DNA of 64,000 nt from Chromobotia macracanthus (Eukaryota; Chordata; Actinopteri; Cypriniformes; Botiidae). Made by a program: the position numbers and the translations under genes. The stretch spans positions 1,622,501 to 1,686,500 of the forward strand of contig JAZGTH010000066.1 in assembly GCA_036877525.1 (NCBI GenBank), written 5' to 3'. The notes under the pieces were generated by a model. That model made no database searches. It saw only the letters and a program-made list of their open reading frames with translations, and was not told the DNA's origin. Shown piece by piece: positions 50,201 to 62,746 of the stretch (within the stretch, counting starts at the first letter, position 1; each line of letters starts with the position of its first letter).

Positions 50201-51039
50201 TCGTGTCTGAAAGTAATCTGCGAGACAGAAACAATTAAAATTTGTTTCTTTCAGTTTTACGTAAAAAGGTCTTTCATGAATACAGAAATGCACATATTAT
50301 GCACAGAATACAAACTACAGAAATCATATGAGAAGTGTTTAATAAAGCAGGATATCAGAGTTCAAAATCAACCTGCGGCTTCTGCAAACACTCATAACAG
50401 GGTGAAAATCAGGATATATGTGTGTGATTTAAAGGTATGTGTCGTGATGTGTCAGAAGTGAGAGGGGAGGTTAATAAAACATCGAACTTGGTCAACAAGA
50501 GTCTCTTTAAACTTTCATTTCACCATAACGGTCGGTAGCTGACCTGAATTACAAAACTAACCATAGAAGACAATTTACACTATTGACCACCACAGCTCCC
50601 CCTTATGGCAGCTCTGAGAGCGCAACATTTAAAGCTAGATAAACACCGTCTGCCTCAATAATATTCTCAATATTCAATATTCTCACTCCACAGGTCTTTT
50701 GTGCCGCTATTAAATAAACATGTGACTAGCAGAACGAGTCTGATACACAAAATATAAACCATGTCGCCATTTCAAGAGGTTGGACTCGCTCCAAACTCTT
50801 AAGGCAAGTATGTTGCCTCTGAAAAGATTTTCTGACTTGTTGAACTGGGTGTTAACTAAGTGCAGCTCTTCATAACTGTGTTTATATAACCTGACAGGCC
50901 TCTTTCAGAGACACAAATAACCATTCTGTAAAACTTTACAGTTACTCGCTGCCTGCTAACAGGAAACACAACACAACGTTCTCTAATCATTCTCTCAAAG
51001 TTATATATTATGTATCATATTATACCGTTCTGTTAACCA

Positions 51040-51178
51040 AGCAATAAAGTTAATACAACATCTAAAAACTGGATGTTTTGAAAGGTCCTAAAATATTCAA
51101 AAAAACACTTTAACATTCTTGTTACTTCACGGAAACGTTGGGAAACTTTCTTACAAGCTACAATTGTTAGCTGGGTTC
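51040..51178 (+). repeat. Family 3 dispersed repeat, second copy
   Basis: Shows ACCAAGCAATAAAGTTAATA, AAAACTGGATGTTTTGAAAG, CGGAAACGTTGGGAAACTTT and CAATTGTTAGCTGGGTTCAG, matching 41961-42290 in the same orientation. Confidence 0.6.
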
Positions 51179-51799
51179 AGACTAAACAGATTTGAGCTGA
51201 ATACACGCAAAACAAATCTGACCAAAGCCTGAATATTAAAATAACCCAACCAGCCAGACAGCTCATTTCTCAGTATAGCAGCCTGAGCGACCTGTGCTGT
51301 TTTAAAGCTGCACGTACTTAACAGAGAACTGATAAGCAGCTAGACAACTGAGTGCAGTCATGAGAAATCCTGCCTGACGACTGATAAATAACAAGAAACA
51401 AAGTTACAGAATATAACAAGACAAAGTTACAGAATGACTTTCTTTAAACACGACTGCGCCAGGATTCACACGGCCAGATGAAATTAAGTACTGAAATAAA
51501 TCAGATGTGCCCGACCTTTAGCCTTATATAAATGCAAAATGTCTCTCGCCCTGACGCCTCAGGCCAACAAATGCCATTAGAAAACTTCATCCAGGGTCCA
51601 AAATGACATCTGCCAAACACCAGCTGTCAGAAAAATGGCTTTAAATAAAACAGCAACTGTCTGAGGTACTGCAACATAATGATTAAATCACAATGTTAAA
51701 ACAAAAACCATTGTTTCATTGGGGTGAACAAATAAAATGAAGGAAATATAAAAGATCAAGTCAACCACCTTACACGTGACAGAATTAAAAAACTGTTTG

Positions 51800-51945
51800 A
51801 ATAATGTTCTTTTAACTGAGCAATAGTGTTAATACAATGTCTAAAAAACTGGATGGTTTAAACTTTCCAAGAATTTCCATTTAAAATAACATTTTTATGT
51901 TTTTGTTATTTAATGGAAACATTAGGGAAACGTTCTTACGGTCTG
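51800..51945 (+). repeat. Family 3 dispersed repeat, third copy
   Basis: Shows GTTCTTTTAACTGAGCAATA, CTAAAAAACTGGATGGTTTA and ATTAGGGAAACGTTCTTACG. It lies only about 620 bases from the second copy, same orientation. Confidence 0.6.
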
Positions 51946-54900
51946 GGCTGTATATTCAGTGTAAAGGAAATGATGTGAGGTTTGATCTGATTGACACTCA
52001 CTCGTGGCAGACTGTGATTAGCTTCTCAACTGTCTGTGCTGGGAAACGAAGCCAGCGCCGTGTCCACGAACTGTATACTAATACAGACAATTTATGATAA
52101 TTCAGACACTGGATGCTAATCAGGAAAGCTGAGAGCAGGCGTGACATTCAGCACTGCTGACAAATAGAGGGCAAATCTCCCAAACCGGCCCGTGACACCA
52201 ACTTGAGAAACTGTGATTAGCTACACGGCTGGATGTCAGCAGTTTACATATTACCAATAAAGAATAAACATGAGGTCACAGAGTCTTGTGTGGAGTGGAT
52301 GGTGTCTCACGTCTGCAGGTTTATTTTGGAGTTTAGAAACGTGTGATATTGTGGTTACTCAGCAGTACAGAAAAAGTCACTCAACAAAGACGTTTGATGC
52401 TTAGACAGTGAGAACAATAAAATGTCATGCCACTGTAATTATTATATATACAGAAGCAGTGCTGAATCACACAATTATTATCAAACAGCACAAAGACGCT
52501 GTAATACTGGAGGAAGAGGGCAGAACCGAACGATTTTAGAACCGGAAAATAGAAAAAATGGAAATAGGAGGGGGTCTTAATTTGTGCACTGACAGACATT
52601 TAACACCAGTTTAACCAACGTGACAGACGATTTCTTTTACCATGATAACCAAAACATCATAGTTGCCATGATAATTGCCTAAACCATTTTATTTCCAGCA
52701 AACTGTGATAACTTTTAATTGTACAAATCACAAATACAGATTCAAAAAACAGTTTCTAAGTTTTTTTCACTGTTGGAAGGTGGGTTTTCTTGACCCTGGC
52801 CAGTAAGAAACTGCCTGGCAAAAACCACTCAGAGCTCTGGAACAACTCCATAGCAACGCCCTGCATAGCAACACCTAACAAAAATTAAGTTATAATAGTG
52901 CTAAAAAATCTGCAGTAACTAGCAAAAACAATGGCTACTACTGTAAATGTAGTAACATATTGACCATATTCTCATACAATGTATGGATGCGCGTTAACTT
53001 ACAGAACGTCACTTTATTTTATAAACACTCACAGAAAACAGATTTTTGCTATAAAATCACAGCCAGAGGAAGAGGAACAGAAAGCTAGTTATGAATTCTG
53101 AGGAAAATGAGAAACGTGTCACATTTTGACACTCAACAGCAAATTAAAAAGCTAAAAATATAACATGACGTTCCTGCCTGTTCTGTTCATAATCAGCAGA
53201 AAACGGCTGTGAGCCTCACGGCACAAATGTTCTCATACAGACAGACGACACATTCACAACTGCAGCCTAATATTTCATGTTACAAGTTAAACTTCCACAG
53301 AGACAAAAGCTGATCATATAAACCCAGTATTAGTCTCTGTAATTTTCCTAGATTCTTTATTAACAATTCAGGAGCTGATTAGGATGTTTCTGTAAGATTT
53401 TATAATAATTTCTAGGCTGAAATGAAGATTAATTCTTAATAACTGTTGATTGAGATTAAAGTTAATTTTAAAGATGTGGAAGTGTCTTCAGTTCAGTTCC
53501 CTTACATTTCTGTGTAGTATGTTCTGATCTCATCCTAAATCATTATTTTTCTCAAAACCCAGCCTTTTGCTTCACAAACATCTGACACAACTTCAAATCA
53601 CAAATACCTGCCGCAACAACAGATCTCCGTTCTGTAATGTAACTCCTTCACTCCTGTAACTTCAATTTCTTTATGATTACATACCCTGTTTCAGATTCTG
53701 TAGTCAGATTACAAAAGTAAAACAGGTTGCAAACAGCATGTTGAGTTTTACTTGAATTTCTTTTGCGCATTTGACTTATAAAACAAACTAAAGCTGTGCA
53801 GGAAAACGTGATCTTAGATTACTAAACTGTGCATCACACTCCCCTTCAAATGACCCAGATCAAAAGCAGAAATTCACACGGGCCTCCAGCCAAAGTACCA
53901 TTTTCTCTGACCTCAGCAGCACCAGCAGCGGTAAGTGCTCGAGAACGATACCCAACAACACCATGTCTTGCACCATGCACAGATTTTTATAGATCCACCC
54001 TCATCCACAGAACAATGACATACACAAAGAAAAAAGCCAAGAACTGAGTCTGACAGACACAACTGCTGCAATTCATCTCCTGTCTTCATTTGTTTGCCTG
54101 CATTTTCTTGTGAGAGCTTCACAATTCATCTAAATGAGCTGAAATTACCAAACCTTTTCAATAACAAACATCAGATGCATCACAGCATGCAGATTGTCCC
54201 GACTGATTTCATTAAGAGTTGCGCTGTGAAACAACGGCAGATGATTTCAATTGTGTAATTTAGCACAAACACAGAGTCAACACTCATTTAACTTCAGAGA
54301 TGAGCCATGACAAACAATCAGACACAGTCTCTAGACAAACTCCTGCTGGCGTCCATCAACAAAGAGCCGAGCTCGCATAAAATATAAACGCCAACCAGCT
54401 CCTGGAGATCTTTAGGGGACATTTATCGTGAAACGTCTGAGCATAATTATCCCACAAACTCTGACGTCATCTGCCCTGAGCCTGAACCGTTGTCATGACG
54501 ATGAGGTAAGCGTCCCTGCCAACGCCTTAGAAACGCGTCAGCGCAGGCACACCTGCCTTGCAGCGGGATAAACTACACAAAATAAACACATGAAACAATA
54601 ACTGAGTGCTTCACTACAGAAGTTTTATTTACAGAAAGGAAAGGAGTATTGGTTGGGTTCAATCATTTGTGTGGGTTACACTGGTTGTTGGATAGAGCAA
54701 AGATATGACATGAAATGTGAACGTCTGCTAAACTACGATTACTATGTGTAGCTTTACACATGAAACTATAACAAATACAACACTGAGATAATGCTAAACC
54801 ACTCATAACATGTGACTGGAGAAAAATGTCAACTCACCAGATGTAGATTACCAGAAGAGAAATTAGATCAGGGCACAGATGATCACAGGACAGAAAATCC

Positions 54901-55447
54901 ACTTTTTCCATTAAAAGATTCAATTGGTTTGGATATTTAGGCTGTACTTTTATATTGAACAGACCATTGTTAAACTTCAGTCTTTAAGCCTGATTTGCTG
55001 ATCAGCTTTAATTGCTGATTCAATAGAAGCTAAATGTTATTTCGACACGGTTTGTGAGATCTTCCATCATTCAGGTGGACATACACGTGATCTGCTAGTA
55101 TGAGTTGAACACACCTGCTCTGCAAGGTTACAAGATGGCCGCCAATGGAACAAGTGATACGGGAGCTTTCCTCAGATGAAGACCTGTTCGCTGCATTAAG
55201 ATGCACTTTAATGACGCGTTTAATACATGGATGATTATTCTATTATATTTCTTAAAATGTCATTTACAACCGAGAATACTGTGTTTAAAGTTTTGATCAA
55301 TGCAGTTCTCTCTTGACCTCGCATTTGCATGATTGACTCATTAAACATCATTATTCCGTTCTGCACACCCTTTCAGTGTTTGTTACAGTGCTTAAACTCA
55401 AAACATCTCCATGATCTCACTGTAACACTTGCCATCTTCCACTACAG

Positions 55448-55564
55448 GTGCACAGACAGACTGTCAGAGCCATGAACAGACGCTGGAGGTACAACATGAC
55501 ATCTGGAAGCAGCTGAAGCTGTCGGGCTTCATGTCTCCATCCTGCCCTGAGGGAGGACGAGAAG
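55448..55564 (+). other. shisal1: 5' UTR part of shisal1 first coding exon
   Basis: A pyrimidine-rich acceptor (cttccactacag, ending 55447) precedes the start codon by 117 bases. The first coding exon therefore probably begins here and is preceded by at least one non-coding exon further upstream. The segment has several out-of-frame ATGs and an in-frame TGA before the chosen start. Confidence 0.5.
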
Positions 55565-58500
55565 ATGAGTGTCACCAGCCATCACTCCTTCAGCATCCTG
55601 ATCGTCCTCCTCCTGTCCACTGCAGGTATGAGCAGCACCCAGATCTTCTCCAGATTTCTATTCACAGGTGTAGCGAGTCTGATACATGAAGATCTTTAGG
55701 AAATCCTGCGATCAGTTTGGAAAATGTAAACCTTTATATTATGTATTTTTAAAGTATCATCAAAAAATTAGAAGTGATGGTGACACTTTAAATATTTCCA
55801 AACCAATTTAAAGCTGCAGTCTGTGACGTTTGCCTCTCTACTGCCATCTCTTTCTGAAACATAAAACTGCAGGTTACTTTTCTTAAGCATGCTGACGTCA
55901 AATGAAGCCAAACTGACATTTCCTGTAAAATCGAACCCGACAGCTCAAATTAAAAAAATCATTATTATAAACTCACTGTTGTGAATCAGGGTAAGATAAG
56001 AAGATCATGCTGAACTCGGATCTGTTATGTACTTGCTCAATAACTGATTTTTTTGTTATTCAACTGAAAAGTTACGGATTGCAGCTTTAATGTCACCTAT
56101 TTAGAAATCTAAAAATACAGCTGAAACTGTTTTAATAAACATGAACCCTAAAGAAGCAAAGTGTCAACAGTTAAAGAAACAGCCACTTATCAGAACTGAT
56201 GTCCATAATTTCCCAGAATTCTTTGAGCAATCCACTTTATCACTTTAATTTCCACGTCTCTCAGATCTGTAGACGGTGTCTGGCTGAGTTCTCACTCCGC
56301 TGGGAGAATGAAGGGTAAATAACATTGATCGTGTGGCGGCGCTGAGTGAGATCAAAGGTTATAAAACTGAATGAAATGGAGAAATGTCTTTAATTATTAA
56401 AGACCGGCGTGAGTCAGGCTCTCACAGAGAAAACCATGGTCGAGAAACAGAAGGACAGTGTGACGAATCTTTAGACATGTTGTGCTGATGACCAATGAAA
56501 ACCCCAGCATGCTTCACTGTTTATGTCTGATTTGTTTTTATTTTTCTCCCTAATGTCAGATATTAGTCACGCTAATAATTTAATTTCTGTCATACTGGAG
56601 AATCCTGCAGTGTGTGAATTATATATTAAAGGACTTTAAGAGGTCTGCTTTTATTCATTTGCATGGCGAGCAGGTGTTGTTTTTATGTTTTTATGCATCA
56701 TAATCTCATTCGTTTGCAAATTTCAGCTTTCAGTATATTCTCTTTTTATAAATACTTTTATTTAGGTCTAATTATATTTCTATTCTATGTGGTGTTGTTT
56801 GCACTATACTATAATTCAAGATATTGACATGATTTGTATTGTATGTTGTATTTTTGTATGTTGTATGTTTTGTATTACGTTATATCCTTTTGCTAATTGC
56901 TGGTCAGCTGCATGTGAGACCGGTGGAGGGGTATACTTATTCTAGACAGAGTGCATATAAATGTTGTGATAAATATATCTATGATGAGGTGAAATAATAA
57001 ATTATGGCAGTACTATTAGTTTGTGAATGCACTGTTATATTCCAGAACATACTGTTGCTATGGTTACCACCTTAGGCGAACTCTTCTGTTTTTGACATCA
57101 GTTTTGTGTCAACTTAGCTCTCAACTAACTTTTCTGATTACTAAAATGATTATTAAAATGTTCTTGTACCTTTAAAAAGCCCCTCAAAAATGAAAAATAA
57201 CATCACAGTATCATGACATCAAGAGGTTGTATCGGTTTATGCCTTCTTTCACAAGCTTTTCATACAAACAATAGTTTTCCCCGTCATTCGTCTAATTAAA
57301 TCTGGCAGAGCCTGACAAAAATAGAAACCCAGACTCAATTTATCTACCTGATTCTTGTGTGAAGCAGCACAAATTTATCAGAAATACTTTCATCTGAAAG
57401 GAAGCGACTGATTCTCTCTGTACGTCTTCACAGCCTTTGATTGTATCTGCAGTAATTAGACAGGAAGTCTAAGCGATTGAAATTCAAAACAAGTGTATCT
57501 GATGCTGACTGGAAGGAAAAGTGAGCGATTTAGTTTGATGTCTGTGATCTGGTGATGTCAGGCTGTTCTGATTTGGGCTGAATTGTGTCAGCACAGGTAA
57601 GTCACCGGCCCGACTGCCACTCTCTGTTTTGAGTTCTGGAGTGAAAAATAAAGCAGACCATTGACTGTCAAACTAAAAACACAAACTGGTGTGTATTTCT
57701 CAGTTACACGTCCCAGCTGCAGTCAGAACGTATGCCAAGCACGTTTTTATAGTTCAGAATACCATCCACATTCATTTGCACTTCCAAAAAGTCCACTTAA
57801 TGTGTTTAGCATCATAAAAAGAAGGTGAATTATGACCAAAATTAATTAAAAAACTTGGATGAAGATCAGTCACTTAACGAAATATTACAAAAAGTAATTT
57901 AAGGTGTATTTGCAGTCAGAAGAGCACGCCACTGCTGAAGCTGTGATGAAGTAATATCGCTGCTTTATCCGCAGCTCTGTCTGCACACTTTCGAGTGTGT
58001 GAACCTTACACCGACCACAAAGGGCGCTACCACTTTGGATTCCACTGCCCTCGTCTCTCAGATAATAAAACCTACATGTTCTGCTGTCACCATAACAACA
58101 CAGCCTTCAAATACTGCTGCAACGAGACCGAGTTTCAGACGGTTATGGGGGTCAACCTGACAACCTCTCCAGACGGCTACGCACACAAGTGAGTTTCCTG
58201 CCATCTTGTTTTACTGTTGATTCTTGTTGGTTATATTAAACAATAAATAAAAATGTATTACTTCCTTTACTTTTGTGTAACATTACATACAGTGTATTTA
58301 CAGTTTTTTGGTATATTTCAGTTTTTCACCAAGTACATAACAGATCAGTTTTAAAAATGTCTCCTTACTCTACCATGACTCACAACAGTAAGTTTGTGTT
58401 TAGTCTGAATATTAATATTAACTGGTCTCAGATCAGGGTTGAAGCTGCACCTCACGACTTCCTTCCAAGAATGTCTCACAGCAGCTAATGATGTGGAAAT

Positions 58501-59253
58501 ATCTCAGGCTGTGGTGTGGCTGCGCTCTCAGACATCTGAAGATGTTTCTGAAAGGCTGGAGACCCTGGTGGGGGTCATTTACCTCTGATCTGTCGTCAGT
58601 AGATCTGTGGTCTGTAGACGGTGATATTTACTAATGGCCTGGAGTTAAAAAAACCCTTCATGAGTCTCAGAGGCAGCTCAGAGGCAGAGAGCATCCTTCA
58701 GTTCTTGTGCTGTCTGGTGCATCAGGCTGTTGTTGTGCTCTGGTCGATCATGCCACACTGATGTAAACAACCTGAGAATGATGTCTGAGATTGGATGGTG
58801 AAATAATTTACGTTTATCTTGGCAGTTAAGAATGTTTTGATCTGTTAAGTTCTGTCTTATTTCTTTAACCAGAAAAGTTTGAGTGCATCTGAAGTTCTCT
58901 TATCTTCTCTTCCTCGCAGCAATTATTCAGCGTTAATCGGCGTGTGGATCTATGGCTTTTTCGTCATGGTGCTACTGGCGCTTGACTTCCTGTATTACTC
59001 CGCTATGAACTATGAGGTGTGCAGGGTTTATCTGGAGAAGTGTGGCCTCGGGGGCCGCTGGTTGAAACAGGCCCGCAGTCAGTGGCACGCCGCTGGGCAG
59101 GAAGGGCAGGACGGGGGATCGGTTCAGCCCGCAGCTCCAGCACAACCTCAGGAGCAGAACCATCAACTCAGCTGTAGTCATGTCAGACACAACCTGACGG
59201 AGAGCGCGCACAGCTCATCACAGATCACACGCAACACTGCAACAGCCTGGTAA
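55565..59253 (+). CDS. shisal1: Shisa-like protein 1, single-pass membrane protein (3 coding exons)
   Basis: Coding exons are 55565-55625, 57975-58188 and 58920-59253, about 202 residues, close to human SHISAL1 (about 199). Exon 1 gives a signal peptide; an in-frame TGA lies upstream of the ATG. Exon 2 is the cysteine-rich Shisa domain: HFRVCEPYTDHKGRYHFGFH, then CPRLSDNKT, CCHHNNT and YCCNETEF, with N-glycosylation sequons at about N51, N61, N70 and N81. Exon 3 gives the membrane segment (residues about 97-117, GVWIYGFFVMVLLALDFLYY) and a cytosolic tail rich in Gln, Pro and Ser. Splice phases agree at both junctions. Shisa-family proteins act as membrane adaptors or modulators of receptors; the role of SHISAL1 itself is poorly known. 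The reading frame stops at TGG-TAA, which overlaps a perfect donor (CTG|GTAAGT at 59247-59255), so a further 3' coding exon is possible. Confidence 0.9.
55626..57974 (+). other. shisal1: shisal1 intron between first and second coding exons
   Basis: Bounded by GTATGAG at the donor and TTTATCCGCAG at the acceptor. It contains one full family 1 MITE-like element; the rest is AT-rich with no recognisable feature. Confidence 0.8.
55811..56091 (+). mobile_element. Full-length family 1 MITE-like element in shisal1 intron
   Basis: Starts TTAAAGCTGCAGTCTGTGAC and ends AAAAGTTACGGATTGCAGCTTTAA (only the inner part quoted elsewhere), giving terminal inverted repeats of about 22 bases flanked by TTAA-type ends. 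It is the best-preserved member in this window, about 280 bases long, with no coding capacity. Confidence 0.8.
58189..58919 (+). other. shisal1: shisal1 intron between second and third coding exons
   Basis: Runs from GTGAGTTTCC to a pyrimidine-rich TCTTCTCTTCCTCGCAG. It has phase 2 on both sides (Asn codon AA|C). No embedded gene seen. Confidence 0.85.
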
Positions 59254-59307
59254 GTACAACACCAAACGTTTAAGGTTGTGTTTCAATAGCATACTTCCAT
59301 ACTACTT

Positions 59308-59573
59308 TTAAAGGTAGGGTAGGTCATTTTGCAGAGGTAGCAATAGCAAGCTAGCACATACATAGTTTGACAGGCAAGTAGGACATCCTATCACTGCATT
59401 CAGACCGAATGCAATGATTGGATGAACATTTTATGGTGCTGCACCTTCCACTGAAATTATATAAATATATTCAGGGCACTTTACTGAATGATTGCTATCA
59501 GGATGTGAAGAGACTTTTAACCAGCATAACAGAAGATGTTTCTGGACCAGATCACCTTCCCTGCTTTTAGCTA
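59308..59573 (+). mobile_element. Family 2 MITE-like element, near full length
   Basis: Starts TTAAAGGTAGGGTAGGTCAT and ends AGATCACCTTCCCTGC, an imperfect inverted repeat. The interior includes AATAGCAAGCTAGC, CTATCACTGCATTCAGACCG, CAGGATGTGAAGAGACTTTT and AACCAGCATAACAGAAGATG. It has no coding capacity. Confidence 0.75.
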
Positions 59574-59963
59574 ATTCAGCGTTATACAGAACACAGTATG
59601 AAGCTAAATGTAAAATGTAAAACACACACATCAGTGGAATATACATCACATTGTGTATATCTGCATTGTGAATATTCATTACACACGGGTACATCCTCTC
59701 AAGAGACACACTGTAACACACACATCATTGGCCATGAGCAGATATATCATCCGATGCTAATGAGAGACTTAACATAAACACAAGATATGTTTGTTAGCAG
59801 GAAAGTAGGTCATAGATGAACATTATTACAGCTGTGTCCTTGATTCTGATGTATACCAGCGAAAACCATAAACAAGTAATATAGGCAATATAACCAAAAC
59901 TGTCAAAAAAAGTCTTATAGACTTTTTTGTATTGTGACATTATTTTTATAATATTTTTTTATG

Positions 59964-59968
<5 letters not shown>

Positions 59969-60055
<87 letters not shown>
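59969..60055. repeat. Compound (TA)n(GA)n microsatellite
   Basis: About 23 TA units (59969-60014) pass directly into about 20 GA units (to 60055). Confidence 0.95.
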
Positions 60056-60058
<3 letters not shown>

Positions 60059-60657
60059 TATATGTATTTCATGTTTAGTATGTATCTTCAGATCTTCAGC
60101 GTGCTGTTTTAACAGGTTTTTCTGATTGGTTGTAAATGACATCACTGTATCACATCACAGGAGGTCAGAGAGTCTCCGCACTGTCATTTGCAGCAGCTGT
60201 AATCGTATCGGACGACCGGTCACATGATCACTGCGGTCTGTGCTCACATCGAGAGCTGTACTCTCTCATGTCTCATGTCACCTCACATCACCAGCTCTCG
60301 TCACAAACGATTGCCTTCAGGTTTCCTGTCATTGAAAATCTCTGTCAGTGTTAATGTTTAAATGAGCAGAGCTTCATTCTGTGGAGATATAATGAGAACA
60401 CGCGCACACACACAGATTCTCAGACAGACAGAAATGTTTTACATTAGCTCAGGTTTAAGTTATTGCAGTTTATCCTGGCTTACAACTGTGGACGGTTGCA
60501 TAAACTGCTTAGACTAGTCTTACAAGCTGGTCATCTAGAATGTTCTGAGAATGTTACTAGTTGGGAAGCAAGCATTAGATTGGATGTTGTAAGCGATGGC
60601 CATTTTTGTGTGCACTATGCATCAGAAGCTCTGTGGGTGTTGTGCCTGGAGTTAAGA

Positions 60658-60660
<3 letters not shown>

Positions 60661-60712
<52 letters not shown>
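60661..60712. repeat. (CA)26 microsatellite
   Basis: Uninterrupted CA run of 52 bases. Confidence 0.97.
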
Positions 60713-60713
<1 letters not shown>

Positions 60714-62708
60714 CATTCTCTTACAATGCACAAGTGTCACAACGAGACAGTGTAGCTTTGTTTGTTGAGTGAAACTCCGTCTAATTAAGCCTGTCGTGTC
60801 TGCTAAACCTTCTAATTAACAATCACATGAGTCTCAGATTCAACCCCTGAACTTCAGAGTCAGAAACTCCACCGAGAGGGAAATTAAGTTCAACCTCACA
60901 GGAGATGAACTGACAGCTGATGAATATGACACTGAAATATTATGTGTGTGCATCCAAACCAGGCATTACAAGGGATAAATCATATCCTTCTCGTGTTAAT
61001 CTAAGCTTATCCATTAAGAATCTCATTTATCCACTACACTATTTAATAACCAACATGACATAGCTTGTGCATTCCATTGTCTTTGTAATCTGACGTTTTT
61101 TCATATGAAACAGACTCAATACACACATGAGTATCCAACCATTGTTTGAAAAGTGCATTTGAAAATGAATTGCGTTGTAATTCTGTCTGTTAAAGCGAAT
61201 GCCACAGAAATGACAAATATTACCTGTAAACATCAACTGTGTGGTTGCCTCCAATTTTAACATAATTTTTACTTTCATTAAAGAAAAAATGAGTTGATGC
61301 TTCGCTCCAGTTCAGAAACCCTCAGTTTTGTACTTCCTTCAGTTGCTTGTAAATCAGACAGTTCTTTACAGCATAGAGTAACCATTAAAAAGTCACAGCA
61401 TGGTATAAAAACTGGCTGCAGGCATGAATAGCCCATCATAAGCGGGTTCAAAGTCAGCTTGCTCGAGATCTTTAAAGCCTCTTCCCCCAGAGCATTGTGG
61501 GAAATGGCAGGATTGGTCCCAGCTCGGAGGGGAACATCTGTTAGAGAACGAAAGACTGAAAAAAGAAAACCACAAATGGGGGTCCCGGACTAAAATAGAA
61601 CTAAGAGAATTCAGTTCCTGCTTCCAGTCTTATTTGTGAAGGCATTTATATCGGTCAGATGATTCTCTGCCCATTTACTGTGTATGTATTCGATGGCTAC
61701 GTGCAGTTTCCTTCCTGCCGGTCTGAGAAACACTGCCAATGGCTTTAAATGGCATCTGATTCTTGTATTGCATGATATATTGGAGGCAGAAGCCCAGGGG
61801 AATTATGGGGCAAGATCTGAAGTATTTGTTCTGCAACAGCTGGTCTGACTGGCATGTCATGCATGGGAATCAGTTTTAAAAAGCTATAAAGGCATTTTTA
61901 TTAAGAACTGATTTTAATGGCCACTCAAGACACATTCAGCATCTTTCTCATTGGTTTTATTGTCAGTTTTATAGACACTGTCAAACACAGGAAACATTTT
62001 ACACCGATAGATTTATTGTATCTAAAGTGATGCAGTGCACATGTGAACACATCCGTTCTCAAACTTATTTCTAACTGACGCTACCTGATCAGATTCAGTA
62101 TGTTATTTAGACAGAAAATATACAGAATGAACTAGATTTTGATTGGTTAAAAGCTACAAAATGTAATTTTATAAATAATAATCAAAATTAATTTAAATTA
62201 GATTTAATTCATAAATTTGCTTTTTGGCAGGAAATGTTCTGCACAGTTGCCACACAAAGTAGATATTAAATGTGAACTACTTAATGATCTATAATTTTAT
62301 ATATGTTCATATATCAGATTTCAGTGTGGGCACTGTAAGAAATGGACTGTTAAGGCACCTTCTGTAAGGTAATGACATTTTTCTGCTGTTCATGTGTTGC
62401 TCGCAAATATAATTTATTTCATCAGAATACATGCAAACCAGTGGCCTACTGAAAATACAGAACAAAGGTTTGTTTCTGCAGGGGGTGGGGGTGATATTTT
62501 ATGACACCCCCGGAAGAGAAAGTTCTGGTGTAATGTTGAGCTAATGTTAGCATTGGTTAACCCCTCAGTTTCCTGCTGCTCTGAGACCTCCCAGCATGCC
62601 CTCTGTGTCGCTCTGGTCAGAGGTACATGTGCCCACTTCACACCGGAGACACAATCTGGATTCAGATGAAGAGCCAGAATCAGCACAGGGAATATTATTA
62701 AAGTCCAA

Positions 62709-62709
<1 letters not shown>

Positions 62710-62745
<36 letters not shown>
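62710..62745. repeat. (CT)n microsatellite ending in an AG
   Basis: Pure CT run of about 35 bases followed by CAG, so it resembles a splice acceptor by chance; no exon follows. Confidence 0.9.

Positions 62746-62746
<1 letters not shown>

Larger units (their letters stand above)
43434..55447. other. shisal1: Non-coding region upstream of shisal1
   Basis: If the donor at 43433 is real this is the shisal1 first intron; otherwise it is intergenic. No coding exon was recognised. Repeat-free, moderately complex blocks at 46830-47060, 49080-49200, 51490-51640 and 54370-54560 stand out from the AT-rich background and are candidates for regulatory elements. Confidence 0.4.

Noticed and set aside
59927..60112. 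Open frame with Tyr-Ile and Arg-Glu repeats
   Set aside because: Translation of the TA/GA compound microsatellite.
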